A stretch of DNA of 64,000 bases from Aquilaria yunnanensis (lineage: Eukaryota > Streptophyta > Magnoliopsida > Malvales > Thymelaeaceae), in NCBI GenBank assembly GCA_039654915.1, contig CM077597.1, forward strand, positions 86,926,001 to 86,990,000. Reading direction: 5' to 3'. The notes under the pieces are model-generated. The model worked only from the letters and a program-made list of their open reading frames with translations, was not told the origin of the DNA and did no database searches. This document shows positions 37,177-48,600 of this stretch, in pieces. The position numbers and the translations under genes were made by a program. Numbering within the stretch: the first letter of the stretch is position 1; every line of letters starts with the position of its first letter.

Positions 37177-39862
37177 TGTAAAGGCTCGCCTAGTGTTTTC
37201 TCTACTTTGAATATCGAAGTAAGTAAATCCCAAGTTATTTTATGGAAATAATTTTTGTTAATCAAGGAAAGCAAGCTAAGTAAGGTTAAGTTGAATTCCA
37301 ATGTGTAATTGGCACCTAAAGGGCAAATAGGGCAAAATGGTAATTTTGACCAAAGTTAGTGGTATGAGCGTAATTTCAATGAAATTAGGTTCATGCAAGT
37401 ATTTTTAGGTAAATAACTTAAGACCATAACTATTTCTAATCATTTGCATCAAAAGTGAAAGTTAAGGGTGGAAAATGCACTAAATGAGAACTTAAGCTAT
37501 TAAGTCTTATAATGGCTTAAGTGACTTAAGGGCGAAGTGTGTGGGTAAGAAAAAACTTTCAATGGGACCAAGGAGTGTTGGTGTAGGAAGATTTTAAGTG
37601 GCCTATGTGAATCAAAGTTAAGTTTGAGAGACAAAGTGTCAAGTAGAAGAGATTTGGTTTAAGTGGAGTAGTTGGCTGTATAATAGAAGGAGGATGGCAT
37701 TATTCATCATCTCCTCCATTTTCCATTTTGGTGGATCTCTCTCCTTCATAGCTCCTCCTCATCAAAGCTCCCAAATCACCCAAATTCCATGAAATTTAAA
37801 GTCCTAAAGCCAGCCCAAGAAGCCCTTACCTCATTTTTTGTGTATTTGGTACATTTAGAGTTGTTCTTGTAAGTTTTTTGTTCAAACCCAAAGGTAAACA
37901 TCTTTGATCATTGTGGGTTATTTCTATACTTGTTAAATGGTTAGAAATGATCTTAATTTTGTGCCCTTAGTGTCCAATTTGGTTGAACTCAAGCTTACAA
38001 CTTAAAGGAACTCCATTGGAGCTCAAGTGTGTTTGTTGCTTGTTTCTTGCTTTAAGGATGATTTAAGGAAAGAGATTTAAGTTAATTCAGCTCAAATAAT
38101 GCATAGTAATGTAGTATTACATGTTTGAATGAAGTATAAATAAGACCCATGTGAATTGGCTTTGGGGATTGAAAGATTGACCAAGTTTCGCGCATGATAG
38201 CATGCTATCAAGTAATATTGGAAGAGTATTGGTAATGGATACACGATTTGGCGACCGGCAACGTGAGTTGGCGACGAGCCGCTGGTGATCTTCTAGGGAA
38301 CCCGAGAATTGATGCCTTTGGTGACACGTTGCTGATGGCATCACCAAGGCATAAGTCCCTTAAGCTCGGCACCTTAAGGATGTCTCAATCTCTCCGTTAT
38401 CATCCTTAGGCCATTTTAAGATGTTTCGTAGCCTCAGTTTGATCTAGAACTCATTCCTAAGTTGGGAATTATGCATTATTTAGGTGGTAGCTAAGTGGTG
38501 TGGTTAAGGTAGGGTAAGCAATGGTGGCTAAGGAGGTTAAAGTGCTTAAGTTACTAAGGGAGCACTAAGGGGATTAAGGCAGGTTTCAGATTCTTTGTTG
38601 GCCCAAGTAGGAGGTCATAGACCTTAAGGCAATGAAAAAACAACCCAAAAGGATCCCAATCATTCCTTGTGGATTGGTAAGTAAGCTACTAAGGAGCCCT
38701 AAGCTAAGCTTGAAAAGCTTGGTAAGTTAAACCACATAAGGCAGCTACCCTATGCAATAAGTTAAAAAAAGAGATAGATAAAGAAGGAGTAAGCAGTGAC
38801 TTAAGTAACTTGTCAGTGGCGGGAAAGGGTTGGGTAAGTGACGACTTACTCTAAGGCACCTATAAGAGGACTTCATAAGGTTGGTTAAGTGCTAACATAG
38901 GATATGAATGCCAATATCCAAGTACCCCACCCATATGAGCTCACGGCAAGTTTGGTGAATCTTCGGGTGTAAAGAAGTCCTAAGTGCATTTGCATGTGCA
39001 TATTTCATTCATTCATTCATCCATCCATCCATTATTTGCATTGTTTGTTGTTATTCTTATTCTTGTTTCTGGTTATGTTGGTGGTTGGTTACTTTGCTTT
39101 GTATGTTATATATTTATGTTTGTCATGCTTTGCATGCTTGTATTTGTTTCCTCCTACAAGTACCGAATCTCTTATTGAGTACTTAGCTCGTAAGTGTTGT
39201 GTAGGTTTTAAGCGGACTAGTTGGGCTTAACAATTGTTAAGAGACAGATGTTAAGGTTAAGTTTTATTGGTTTGAAGGTATTCTCTAAGCAGAAAACTTT
39301 ACATTTCTAAGCTATTTGTAGCATAAGCTAGTACTAACCAAAGTGTTTGTCTTATAGTTTGAGATAAAGTGAGTACAAGGAAAGTATGGCTCATCACTTG
39401 AACCTAGCTTGCTTGGGTGAAAAGCTAAGGATGGATTTTAGTAGATATATGTTGTTTCTTGTATATATATGGTATTTTCATACAAAGAGATTGCCTCTAC
39501 TAGCATCCATTAGTGTGTATAACACTAGAGTTACATTTTGCTGCATATAACATTGATATGTATGTACATAGTTGTTACTTGACGTTAAAACAACTAAAAC
39601 TTTACGCTCTGTTTTTTTTGAATTGTGTTTTTATGAACTGCTGTGGCACTGTTTTCAATTGAGTTTTTATTTATTGTTATCGCATAGCCAAGACAATGCA
39701 TGCATACTTCCTATGCAGGATAGGCTAAGTAACTAGTTGCACGTAATGATTTAAGATATTTCACGAGTAACAACTAGCAAATTATAACCTAAGTGAAATA
39801 ATAGTTCTCAAATAGCCTACCAGTGTTAGCAAATTAGGGCACTAGAGTTTTGTTCCGCCACA
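37177..39862 (+). mobile_element. Solo LTR I, 2686 bp
   Basis: Starts TGTAAAGGCTCGCC and ends TTGTTCCGCCACA (TG...CA). Flanked by a perfect 5-bp duplication CTATG (37172-37176 and 39863-39867). No coding capacity, primer site or internal region, so it is a solo LTR of an element with unusually long LTRs. Excision with one CTATG rejoins CACTA ORF2 at CRARG/IGKGP. The strand given is the orientation relative to this copy; transcription direction is unknown. Confidence 0.92.
39003..39035. repeat. ATTC / ATCC tetranucleotide microsatellite within solo LTR I
   Basis: TTCATTCATTCATTCATCCATCCATCCATT. The equivalent place in solo LTR II (41820-41840) has the reverse-complement GATG array, so the microsatellite is ancestral to the LTR. 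Confidence 0.85.
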
Positions 39863-40983
39863 CTATGCCTCTAGCACGGCAAGGGAAATCCTTGCCCATA
39901 ACTTTTACAAAAGTGGAATCTTTGAGTTAGTAAGACAGATATTATATTTTTAAAACATTGTTAGTAGTGGTAAATGAACATTTATTACCTGTAGCTGCTG
40001 TGAAATCAGATCGATGGGCTAACCGGCCTTTTTGCGTCTATGAGTATGAGACCACCACTCATCAAATGATGGCTCAACTCTATCTAGGGCTTTTTTCTGC
40101 ACAACTTTAGGTATCATTAAAATTTTAAGTAATTAATAAATCATAAAAAAATTATAATGTATGGAAGGGAGAAGTTGGTACCATACAATCCCAGTGCATC
40201 TCGCCTGGGATTGAGCCTATCGTGTGCTTCGGAACAAGGCTTGAGCTATCCGCTATGTGCTTGGCATGGGAACCAACCTCTGATAGCTTCTTCCATCTTT
40301 CCTACTCCTACTGGTCACACAACTGATTCCATACCTGCTGACTATAGCAAGAGGGAACATGTGGCCGCAGTAAATTGTAGTCAGGGTTGGTGAAGAAGTC
40401 GGGGATCTTCTGAATTGCAACGGACCTCCAATGATAGATGGGATTTTGCACGGACTACGAATAGTAGTCGAACACAATCTGGTGGATGAGGCCAAAGTCT
40501 CTGGGGTCCCATTTATAGTAGTTCTAAAATTTCACAAAAAAGAAAAAAATATCAATTAGTCCATATACAAACTATTGTTTAAAAATGTACAGCAACCAAT
40601 TACCTCTAACTTGGTGATGTGCTCCTCTCGTGCAGCTCAAGATGCATGTGACCAAGATATACAACTTTCATCCCACAACCTCACATAAATGGAGGCTACA
40701 GTGGAACGAACGGAGTCATCAGTGAGTAACCTGTAACAAATGATGATTATAGTAAGATATATATATAAAGTGATGTAATTAAGAACAACATATAATTATA
40801 TCAACAATTAATTTTGTAGGAGTTGGTAACACTTACTCTCGAGGAACGATCATCAGACAGTCCTGCGGAAGTGGAGGTGGTGGTAAGTCAACTACCCGCG
40901 GGCCTCGCCCTCTAAAGAATGGGGCCCCATCAGCTGGCTGCACGTCATGTGCAACGGCTGGGCCGCCATCAGCTGGCTGCTGC

Positions 40984-43674
40984 TGTGGCGGAACAGGGCC
41001 CCAGTGCCCTGAATTGCTAACACTGGTAGGCTCTAGGGAACTATGATCCCACTTAAGTTACAGTTGGCTAGTTATTACTTGTAAAATACCTTAAATCATT
41101 ACGTGCAACTAGTTACTTAGCCTACCCTGCATAAGAGATATGCATGCGTTGTCCTGGCTATGCGGTAATAATTAAATTAAAACTTCATCGAAAACAGTGC
41201 CGCGGCAATTAATGAAAACATAAATCAAATAAGCCAAGACATAAATCTTTAGTTGCTTTAACTTCAAGTAACAACTACGTGCATACATATCCAACTCATA
41301 TGCACCCAAATGTAACTCTAGTGTTATACACACCAATGGTCATTAGTATAGGCAATCTATGTATGAAATTACCATACATAATAAAAGAAGCATCTTCTAA
41401 CTACTAAGATCCATCCTTAGCTCTTCACCCAAGCAAGCTAGCTTTAAGTGATGAGCCACACTTTCCTTGTACTCACTTAGCCTCAACTGTAAGGCAAACA
41501 CTTTGGTCAGTACTTACTTATGCCGTAAGTAACTTAGAAAACATGGAGTTTCCTACTTAGAGAATACCTTTGAACCAATAAAACTTAGCTTTAACAGCTG
41601 CCCCTTACCAACTGTTAAGCCCAAACAAAACCGCTTAAACCTGCACAACACTTAAGGGGTGAGTACTCCAAAGTACTTAGTAAGGGATTAGTACCTGTAG
41701 GGAAAAGCAATGCATGCACACAAAGCACAACAAGCATATAAATAGACAGCATTCAAAACAAAACAAGCAATCAACAAGATAACCAGAAGCCGGAAAATAA
41801 ACAACAAACAATGCAAGTGATGGATGGATGGATGGATGAATGAGTTATGCACATGCAAATGCACTTAGGACTTCCTTACACCCGTAGGTGCTGGACTTGT
41901 CGTGAGCTCTTATGACTAGGGTACCTGGATACTGGCCCTCGTATCCTATGCTAGCACTTAACTACTAACCCCTTGAAGTCCTCTTACGGGCACCTTAGAG
42001 TAAGACCTTGCTTACTCAACCTTACCCGCCTTGACGAGCTACTTACAATAAGTTTCCACTTACTCACTCCTTACCTGTCTCTTCCCTTAACTTATTGTGC
42101 AGAGTAGCTACCTTATGTGGTTCAACTTACCAAGCTTTTGAAGCTTAGCTTAGAGCCCCTTAGTGGTTTACTTACCAAACTATAAAGTTTGGTTGGGATT
42201 CTCTTGGGTTTCCTTTTCATTGACCATAGGTTTATGACATTCTACTCGGCCAACAAAGAGTCTGAAACCCGACTTAATCCCCTTAGTGCTCACTTGAGAA
42301 CTGAAGCACTTTAACTTCCTTAGCCATCACTACTTACCCTTCCTTAACCACACCACTTAGCTACTACCTATATAATGCATAATTCCCAACTTAGGAACGA
42401 GTTCTAGACCCAACCGAGGCTACGGAACATCTTAACTTAGCCTAGGGATGGAAACCGAGAGTTTGAGACACTCTTAGGATGCCCGGAGCTTAAGGGCAAA
42501 ATGCCTTGGCGGCGCCATTGGCGACGCGTCGCCAAAGGCATGAGCATTCGGAGAACTTTCGCATTTCTCGGCGACGCGTCGCCAACTCGCGTCGCCAGTC
42601 GCCAATGGTGTCAAAACTGGCGACGCATCGCCAATGCTTTCCAGCATTGCACGACAGCGTGCGTTCTTGCACGAAAACTTCTCAAACTCCTTCATCCCAT
42701 AACCAAATCACTTGGGTCTTGTTTCTAATTCATTCCCACACAAAAGACTACATTTCTATGCATTATTTGAGCTTAATTAACTTAAATACCTTACCTCAAA
42801 TCATCTTGAAAGCAAGAACAAGCTATGAGCACCTCCAAGCTCCAATGGGTTCCCTTGAGTTCCAAGCTTGAAATCAACCAAATTGGACACCAAGAGCACG
42901 AAGTTAAGACCATTTCTAACCATTTAACAACCTTAAAACTAACCCATAAGGATCAAATACGTTTACCTTTGGGTTTGAACCAAAAACTTGCAAGAACAAC
43001 TCCAAATGCACCAATTCCATCAAAAATGAGCTAAGGGCTTGTTGGGATTGCTTCGGGACCTTCAAATTCCATGAAAACTTGAGTGATTTGGGAGGTTTGG
43101 GGGGTAGAAAGCAAGGGAGAAAGAAGAGCTACAAAAATGGCTAATGGGGGAGATGATGAATAGTGTCATCTCCTCCATTTAAACCAATTTAGCCCAAACT
43201 TCTTCCTCTTGTCACTTTGGCCCTCAAACTAAATTTTGAATCACTTAGGCCACTTAAACACTCCCATTTTTATCACTCCTTGGTCCCAAAGAAAGGTTAT
43301 TCTTACCTAAACACGCTGCCCTTGCGTCACCTAAGCCATTATAAGACATAATAGCGTAAATTCTTACTTAGTGCATTTTTCACCCTTAACTTAAGCTTTT
43401 GGTTCAAATGGCTATAACTTCCTATGGCCTTAACTTAACTAGCTCAAAACACTTGCATGGACCTAATCTTACCAAAATTACGATCATGCCACTGACTTGG
43501 GCCAAAATTACCATTTTGCCCTTTTTGCCCCTTAGATGCCAATTACTCTTTGGAATTCAATTTAACCTCAACTAGCTTGCTTTCCTTGCTTAATACTACT
43601 TGTTGAGGGAAAAATACTTGGGATTCACTTACCTCGACATTTAATGAAGAGGAAGTATTAGGAGAGCCTTTACA
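40984..43674 (-). mobile_element. Solo LTR II, 2691 bp, inverted relative to solo LTR I
   Basis: Plus-strand ends TGTGGCGGAACAGGG and GGAGAGCCTTTACA are the reverse complement of the ends of solo LTR I. Flanked by a perfect 5-bp duplication GCTGC (40979-40983 and 43675-43679). Collinear with LTR I along its whole length in reverse orientation, for example AACTAGTTACTTAGCCTACC near 41110 and the reverse of TAATTATGCATTATTTAGG near 42370. Contains three copies of a GC-rich 14-bp palindrome absent or decayed in the other copies. Confidence 0.92.
42520..42632. repeat. Repeated 14-bp palindrome GGCGACGCGTCGCC
   Basis: Perfect palindrome at 42520-42533 and 42570-42583, with a one-base variant GGCGACGCATCGCC at 42619-42632. 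Further half sites (GCGTCGCC) lie between. Solo LTR I has only degraded forms near 38250-38285 and the 15.5-kb copy has a GTCGCC relic near 16540. Confidence 0.9.
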
Positions 43675-44180
43675 GCTGCTGCTGATGCTGACTCGAGTGT
43701 AGGCCGGTAGATAAGTGTGTATACCAATCCCATCTGGATCAAGGAATGAATTAGGATCGAGTTCCTATGTATGCTACCCGATCCCTGTATTCTGGTAATG
43801 AGATGACCCAGATATTCCACTCATATCTGGGTAATATGCATCAGGTTGCGTGTCTCGAAACTGCTGAAATGCGGAGCTCGATGCGCCAAATGTCTAAGGC
43901 ACATAAGGTCTACACAGAGGAGTATATGGCACCTGGATCTGTGGCTGGGTCTGTGCCACCAGGGTCTGAGCCTGGGTATGTGGCAATAGGGTCTCTGGCA
44001 CCTGAGTCTGAGTGTCAGTTTGTGACACCTGTGTACGTGTCACAGCAGACTGTTGTGGACCCCGACTACGCCGCGGGTCATGTAAGTCCTTGGTTGAGCC
44101 TGTGCTCGAGCCTGACTGTCTGGGGCGAATCATCATAAAATTAAAGTGTAACATGTTTTTAACTTTTTTAATCATTGCAA

Positions 44181-45622
44181 AACTGTTTGTTACATAGATA
44201 GGTAATACTAAATTACCATTACGTCATAGTCTTTTATTTATAAATGACCATTACTACACTAACATTTACTTATTAAATTTCATTATTTCAGTAAAATCAT
44301 TAATTTTTAAATTGCCATCATTTCAATACCATTTGTGTAGTAACAATTTTTTAAAATTATCAATTATTCGACATATACTTATTTATAAATTACAATTATT
44401 AAACTAGCATTAACTGATTATACTAACATTACTGAAGTAACATTATTGTACTAACTTTAACTAAGTACACTAACATTATTGAAGTGACAACAATATTACT
44501 CTAATATTATTAATGTAACAGTTTTTTATATTAACCACATACATAGTAACATGCTTTTGTATAAATATAACTTACCATTATTACACTAAAAATTATTTAT
44601 AACTAACCACATACATATTACTAACACTATATATAAAATTACTTAAAACATATAATATAAAAATTGGCATTGAAAAATATAACATGCAATACATGCATTA
44701 TGTCAACAATGACTATATATAATAACAAACATTAATTATATAAGAAAAAACTACTTAAAAAATTAAAAATACCTGGTTGAAGTAGCTCTGGAGAGGATTT
44801 TGGGAGTGGGTTTGGAAGAGAGCGTCACAGAATAGAGGGAATGGAGTTGTGAGGAACTAGAGACTTCCCACAAATTTAAAGGGAAAATGCAACGGTTAAG
44901 CTACCTAAGTGTCCTGTGATTTTCCTGCACTTTTCAAAATTGTGCTATGGTTTTTTTATGAAAATTAAAAAATGTCTCAAAAGCATAGGAAACAAAAAAT
45001 TTAACCTTCCCACCATTAATTGGCTTCCCGCCTTGTGTCCTATGGATTCTTAGCTTTCGTCCAACAATTTTATGACAGCTGTTTTGTCCTACGCTTTTGC
45101 TACTTATTTTAAATATTAACTCAAAACTGTCGGATAGCGCACTACCCTAGGTAATATTATCCTCCATCTTTCCTACGATTTTTTAAAACTTTGTTAAAAC
45201 CGTCGGTCATCACCTACACTTTTCCTATATTTTTTTAATCTTAACTTAAAACCCTCGGACAGAGCGCCACATCATTGTTGTATAATATTTATATTTAAAT
45301 TCATATATATATATATATATATATATATAATGTGTATATATGAACTAATTACTATGTTTGGAAGTTAATTGGTTCACTTTTTTTAGTTTAAGAATAAATG
45401 AAAATATTTATGTTTGGAATTTAAATTTATGGATTTAATTTATATGGTCAGATTGAATCTCCCAAATTTATTAACATTATTATCATTTTTTTTAATAGCA
45501 TGCAATAATTTTTGGACAGAAAAAAATTGATATATTCATTTCAACGTAGGTAATTAGATATGTGATGATTAAATTTGATAAATTTAATATCTTTTCAGTC
45601 CAAAATACAAATGCATTCAAAG
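44181..45622. other. Spacer between the two CACTA gene modules
   Basis: 44200-44760 is AT-rich with repeated ACTAACATTA-type words, probably an intron of ORF2. 44890-45260 carries short repeats (TCCTACGCTTTTG, TTTCCTACGATTTT, AACCGTCGGTC, AACTGTCGG) like those of the CACTA end at 51110-51506. An (AT)n microsatellite lies at 45304-45330. No gene read. Confidence 0.45.
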
Positions 45623-48600
45623 TTATATTACGACTTCAAATAAAACATGCAGATGTTTTAAACAATTACACTTAATCAAATATCCTCCTTCATCTGACTT
45701 TAAAGTATCGAATGATGCCTCATCATCTGATGTATCCCCATCGGCTTGTGTGACCTCAATGTTCTGATCCATGTCTTGCACGATTTCAAAATAACATGTG
45801 AAATTGACAAGTATGTTAATCTCATCGAGGACAATGCCATCAGTTGTTAGCATTGGTACTTCACTTGAAATCGTTTCTTGGAACGGCTCGTCTGTGGTTT
45901 CTAACACACGTGTTTGCCCATCAGACATTTCCTCATTGTCCTCAGACCGATCATTAAAATTATTCGATGAACAATCGATGAAAGCTCGTGCCTTCGTCTT
46001 AACCACCGGCCGCCACTGATGAAGAGTCTTGTTAGGTACTCACAATAGTAAACTTTTTAAGCCTGTATTGCAAAGATACAAGGCTCAGGTGGTGATAATC
46101 TAGACTTCCATTTAATGTCAACAACACTAGTATGTGTGCAACTTCAAACACCATGTGTCAGATCAAACCAAGTGCATTTGAACAGTGTCATGACTTCATA
46201 CCCACTCCCGTGGTACTCAATACATATAATCTCATCAATAATGCCATAAAAATCATACCCACTGGATCCCCATGTCTCACCCTTCACGCAAACACCATAA
46301 TTCTATGTCATTTTGTCTTTGCTGTAGGATTGTGTGTGGAAATGAAAACCATTACAATACATCCATTGTATGAAATGCCAACTCGAATAGGACCACGGGC
46401 TAATTACACAATACGAGGATATAATTTATCCTTGAAACGGTTAACCTAAAAATAGATAGTTAATATAATAACATAACTACATAGTATATACAAATAGAAC
46501 ACAATTAGGTACATAAAAATTATCACGCCATGATACTCACGTATAATGAGAACCATTCGGTCAAATGTTCATCTCGATAACTTTGTAATTCACTTTCATT
46601 GAATTGGGGAAATCTTGTTGATATATAAGAGTCAAAGTGACTGAAATGATAACTAGTCAATAATGAATTAAAGCAATCCGCTTGATATAAAAACCTTCAT
46701 AGTTGTTTACATATATGGCACTTGAAAATCGATATAATCTCATTGCAATTGCGCAAAGTATAGATATGCATTTGATGTCTCTAAGTGGGATCAAGTAAGC
46801 GTTGTTGCCCGCGGTTAAGTATGTTACGACATCTTGTATTGAAGATAGATAACAATTGACCCTCAACATGAGCCACAGGAATATCAATATCACCATTTCG
46901 TGGGACCCTATTTATCCATGTAGGAATATTTACTTCAAAGTAATGGCTATAGAATGTAGATATTTCCTGGACCAAGTATGATTCCACAATTGAACCTTCA
47001 ATTGCAGCTTTATTTCTAGCCTTTCTCTTCAATGACCACATTAGTCTGCCAAGTTAAAAAAATATACAATTAATGACATATAATATGCAAAAATTATTGA
47101 CATATAATATATGAAAATTATTGATAGAGATATAAATGGAAATCCAAAATTACCTTTCAAATGGATACATCCATCGAAATTGAACTAGAGCACACAACTT
47201 TGCTTCATGAGGGAGGTGGATGACAAGATGTTCCATCGAATCAAAAAAGGCAGGAGCGAATATCTTTTCTAGCTTACATATGGTAACCACTATATTCTGC
47301 TCTAACTATTGTTTGTCATCAAATCGAATCCTACTTGTGCATAATGTTCTAAAAAATGAACAAAACTCAAAAATCATCTCCCATATAGGACCTGACATAT
47401 ACCCACGTAATGCAATAGGAAACAACCTCTGCATTAGCACATGATAATTATGGCTCTTGAAGTTATAGAATGTACCGTCACTCAAGTTAACCATACGGCC
47501 CAAGTTGGAGGCATACCCATCAGGCATCTTTATCGTTCTCAACCATAGAGTAACTTCTTTTATATGTTCCTGACTCAACGTATAAGATGCTTTTGGTCTC
47601 ATACATTTCCCCCTAATATTTCATAAATTTAGTTCACGTCGTATATTTTTAAACTCCTTAAGCGAAAGGCGAGAATTCAAGTTATCTTTTTTTTTCCCAC
47701 GTATATCCATAAAAATATTAAAAATATTCTCGAAACAATTTTTTTCAATATGCATGACGTCCAAATTATGGCGAGCTAACAAATGCTTCCAGTATGGTAA
47801 CTCCTAGAATATACACCACTTTAACCAATTATGCCACTCTCCAAACCCTGTAACTCAGTATTTATCATATGAAGAGCCAAACAAAGGAAAACAATACCCA
47901 ACTAACATATCATGAATTTCCTCACCTGATTTATATGGACTAGCGACAGCACTAACCTTTTTCCCTGGGATGAATGATGTTACATTCGAACAGAATGTGT
48001 GATTATGCGGTAAAAAAACCTTGTGACAATCAAACCAACATGGCTTTCTGCATTTCTTCAACATAAATGTGTGAATTTCATCTATGCAATATGAGCACAC
48101 AAGCTTACCATGGGTACTCCAACCTGAAAGGTTTCCTAGTGCAGGAAAATCATTAATTGTCCAAAATAAACATGCCTTCATAAAAAAATTTTGTTGTCGA
48201 TAACTGTCCCATGTAACAACCCCTTCCGACTATAAACTTTTGAGCTCTTTAATCTATGGTCCTAAAAATACATCAATGTTACGTCTTGGTGCTCTAGGAC
48301 TAGGAATTAGGAGAGTCATAAAAATGAAGGGTTCTGTAACGACCCAAGTCCAGAACTGGTCAACGAAACACTTGCCCACACCACATGGGCTATCCTTTGG
48401 AAAAGGATAAGTGCTAGGTACTTAGGAATGAACTCTTAGTATAAGGAAGTTCCCCCGTCCCATACCGGCAGACATAACCACATACTTTGAACCAAACCTA
48501 GCTCTGATACCATCTATAATGACCCAAGTCCAGAACCGGTCAACGGAACACCTGTCCACATGTGGTGTGAGTAGGTGTTGCGTTAACCAGTTTTGGACTT

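Larger units (their letters stand above)
36940..44180 (-). pseudogene. CACTA ORF2 (Transposase_24-type) remnant, broken by two solo LTRs
   Basis: Minus-strand pieces in order. 44130-43675: a Q/T/P-rich N-terminal region (TRTQVSQTDTQTQVPET). 40983-40850: FFRGRGPRVVDLPPPP ending in a GTAAG donor. 40735-40605: SVRSTVASIYVRLWDE. 40520-40160: FFTNPDYNLRPHVPSCYSQQ then ERWKKLSEVGSHAKHIAD then HTIGSIP, the pattern of the plant Transposase_24 family. 40105-39990: ALDRVEPSFDEWWSHTHRR. 39930-39863 with 37171-36950: GKDFPCRARGIGKGP then a coiled coil (EVQQLQSEKQEMRHEMKEKD). Solo LTRs occupy 40984-43674 and 37177-39862. Family role: second protein of CACTA elements, thought to bind element ends. Several stops; not functional. 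Confidence 0.72.

Noticed and set aside
37177..39862. Interpretation of the two 2.69-kb copies as introns of ORF2
   Set aside because: Each has a perfect target duplication, TG...CA ends and opposite orientation; these are insertions.
40984..43674. Possible genes inside the long LTRs (for example near 42501-42871)
   Set aside because: Frames are not conserved with solo LTR I or the 15.5-kb copy; the segments are non-coding LTR.
43767..44138. 123-residue plus-strand frame
   Set aside because: It is the antisense shadow of the minus-strand CACTA ORF2 N-terminal exon.
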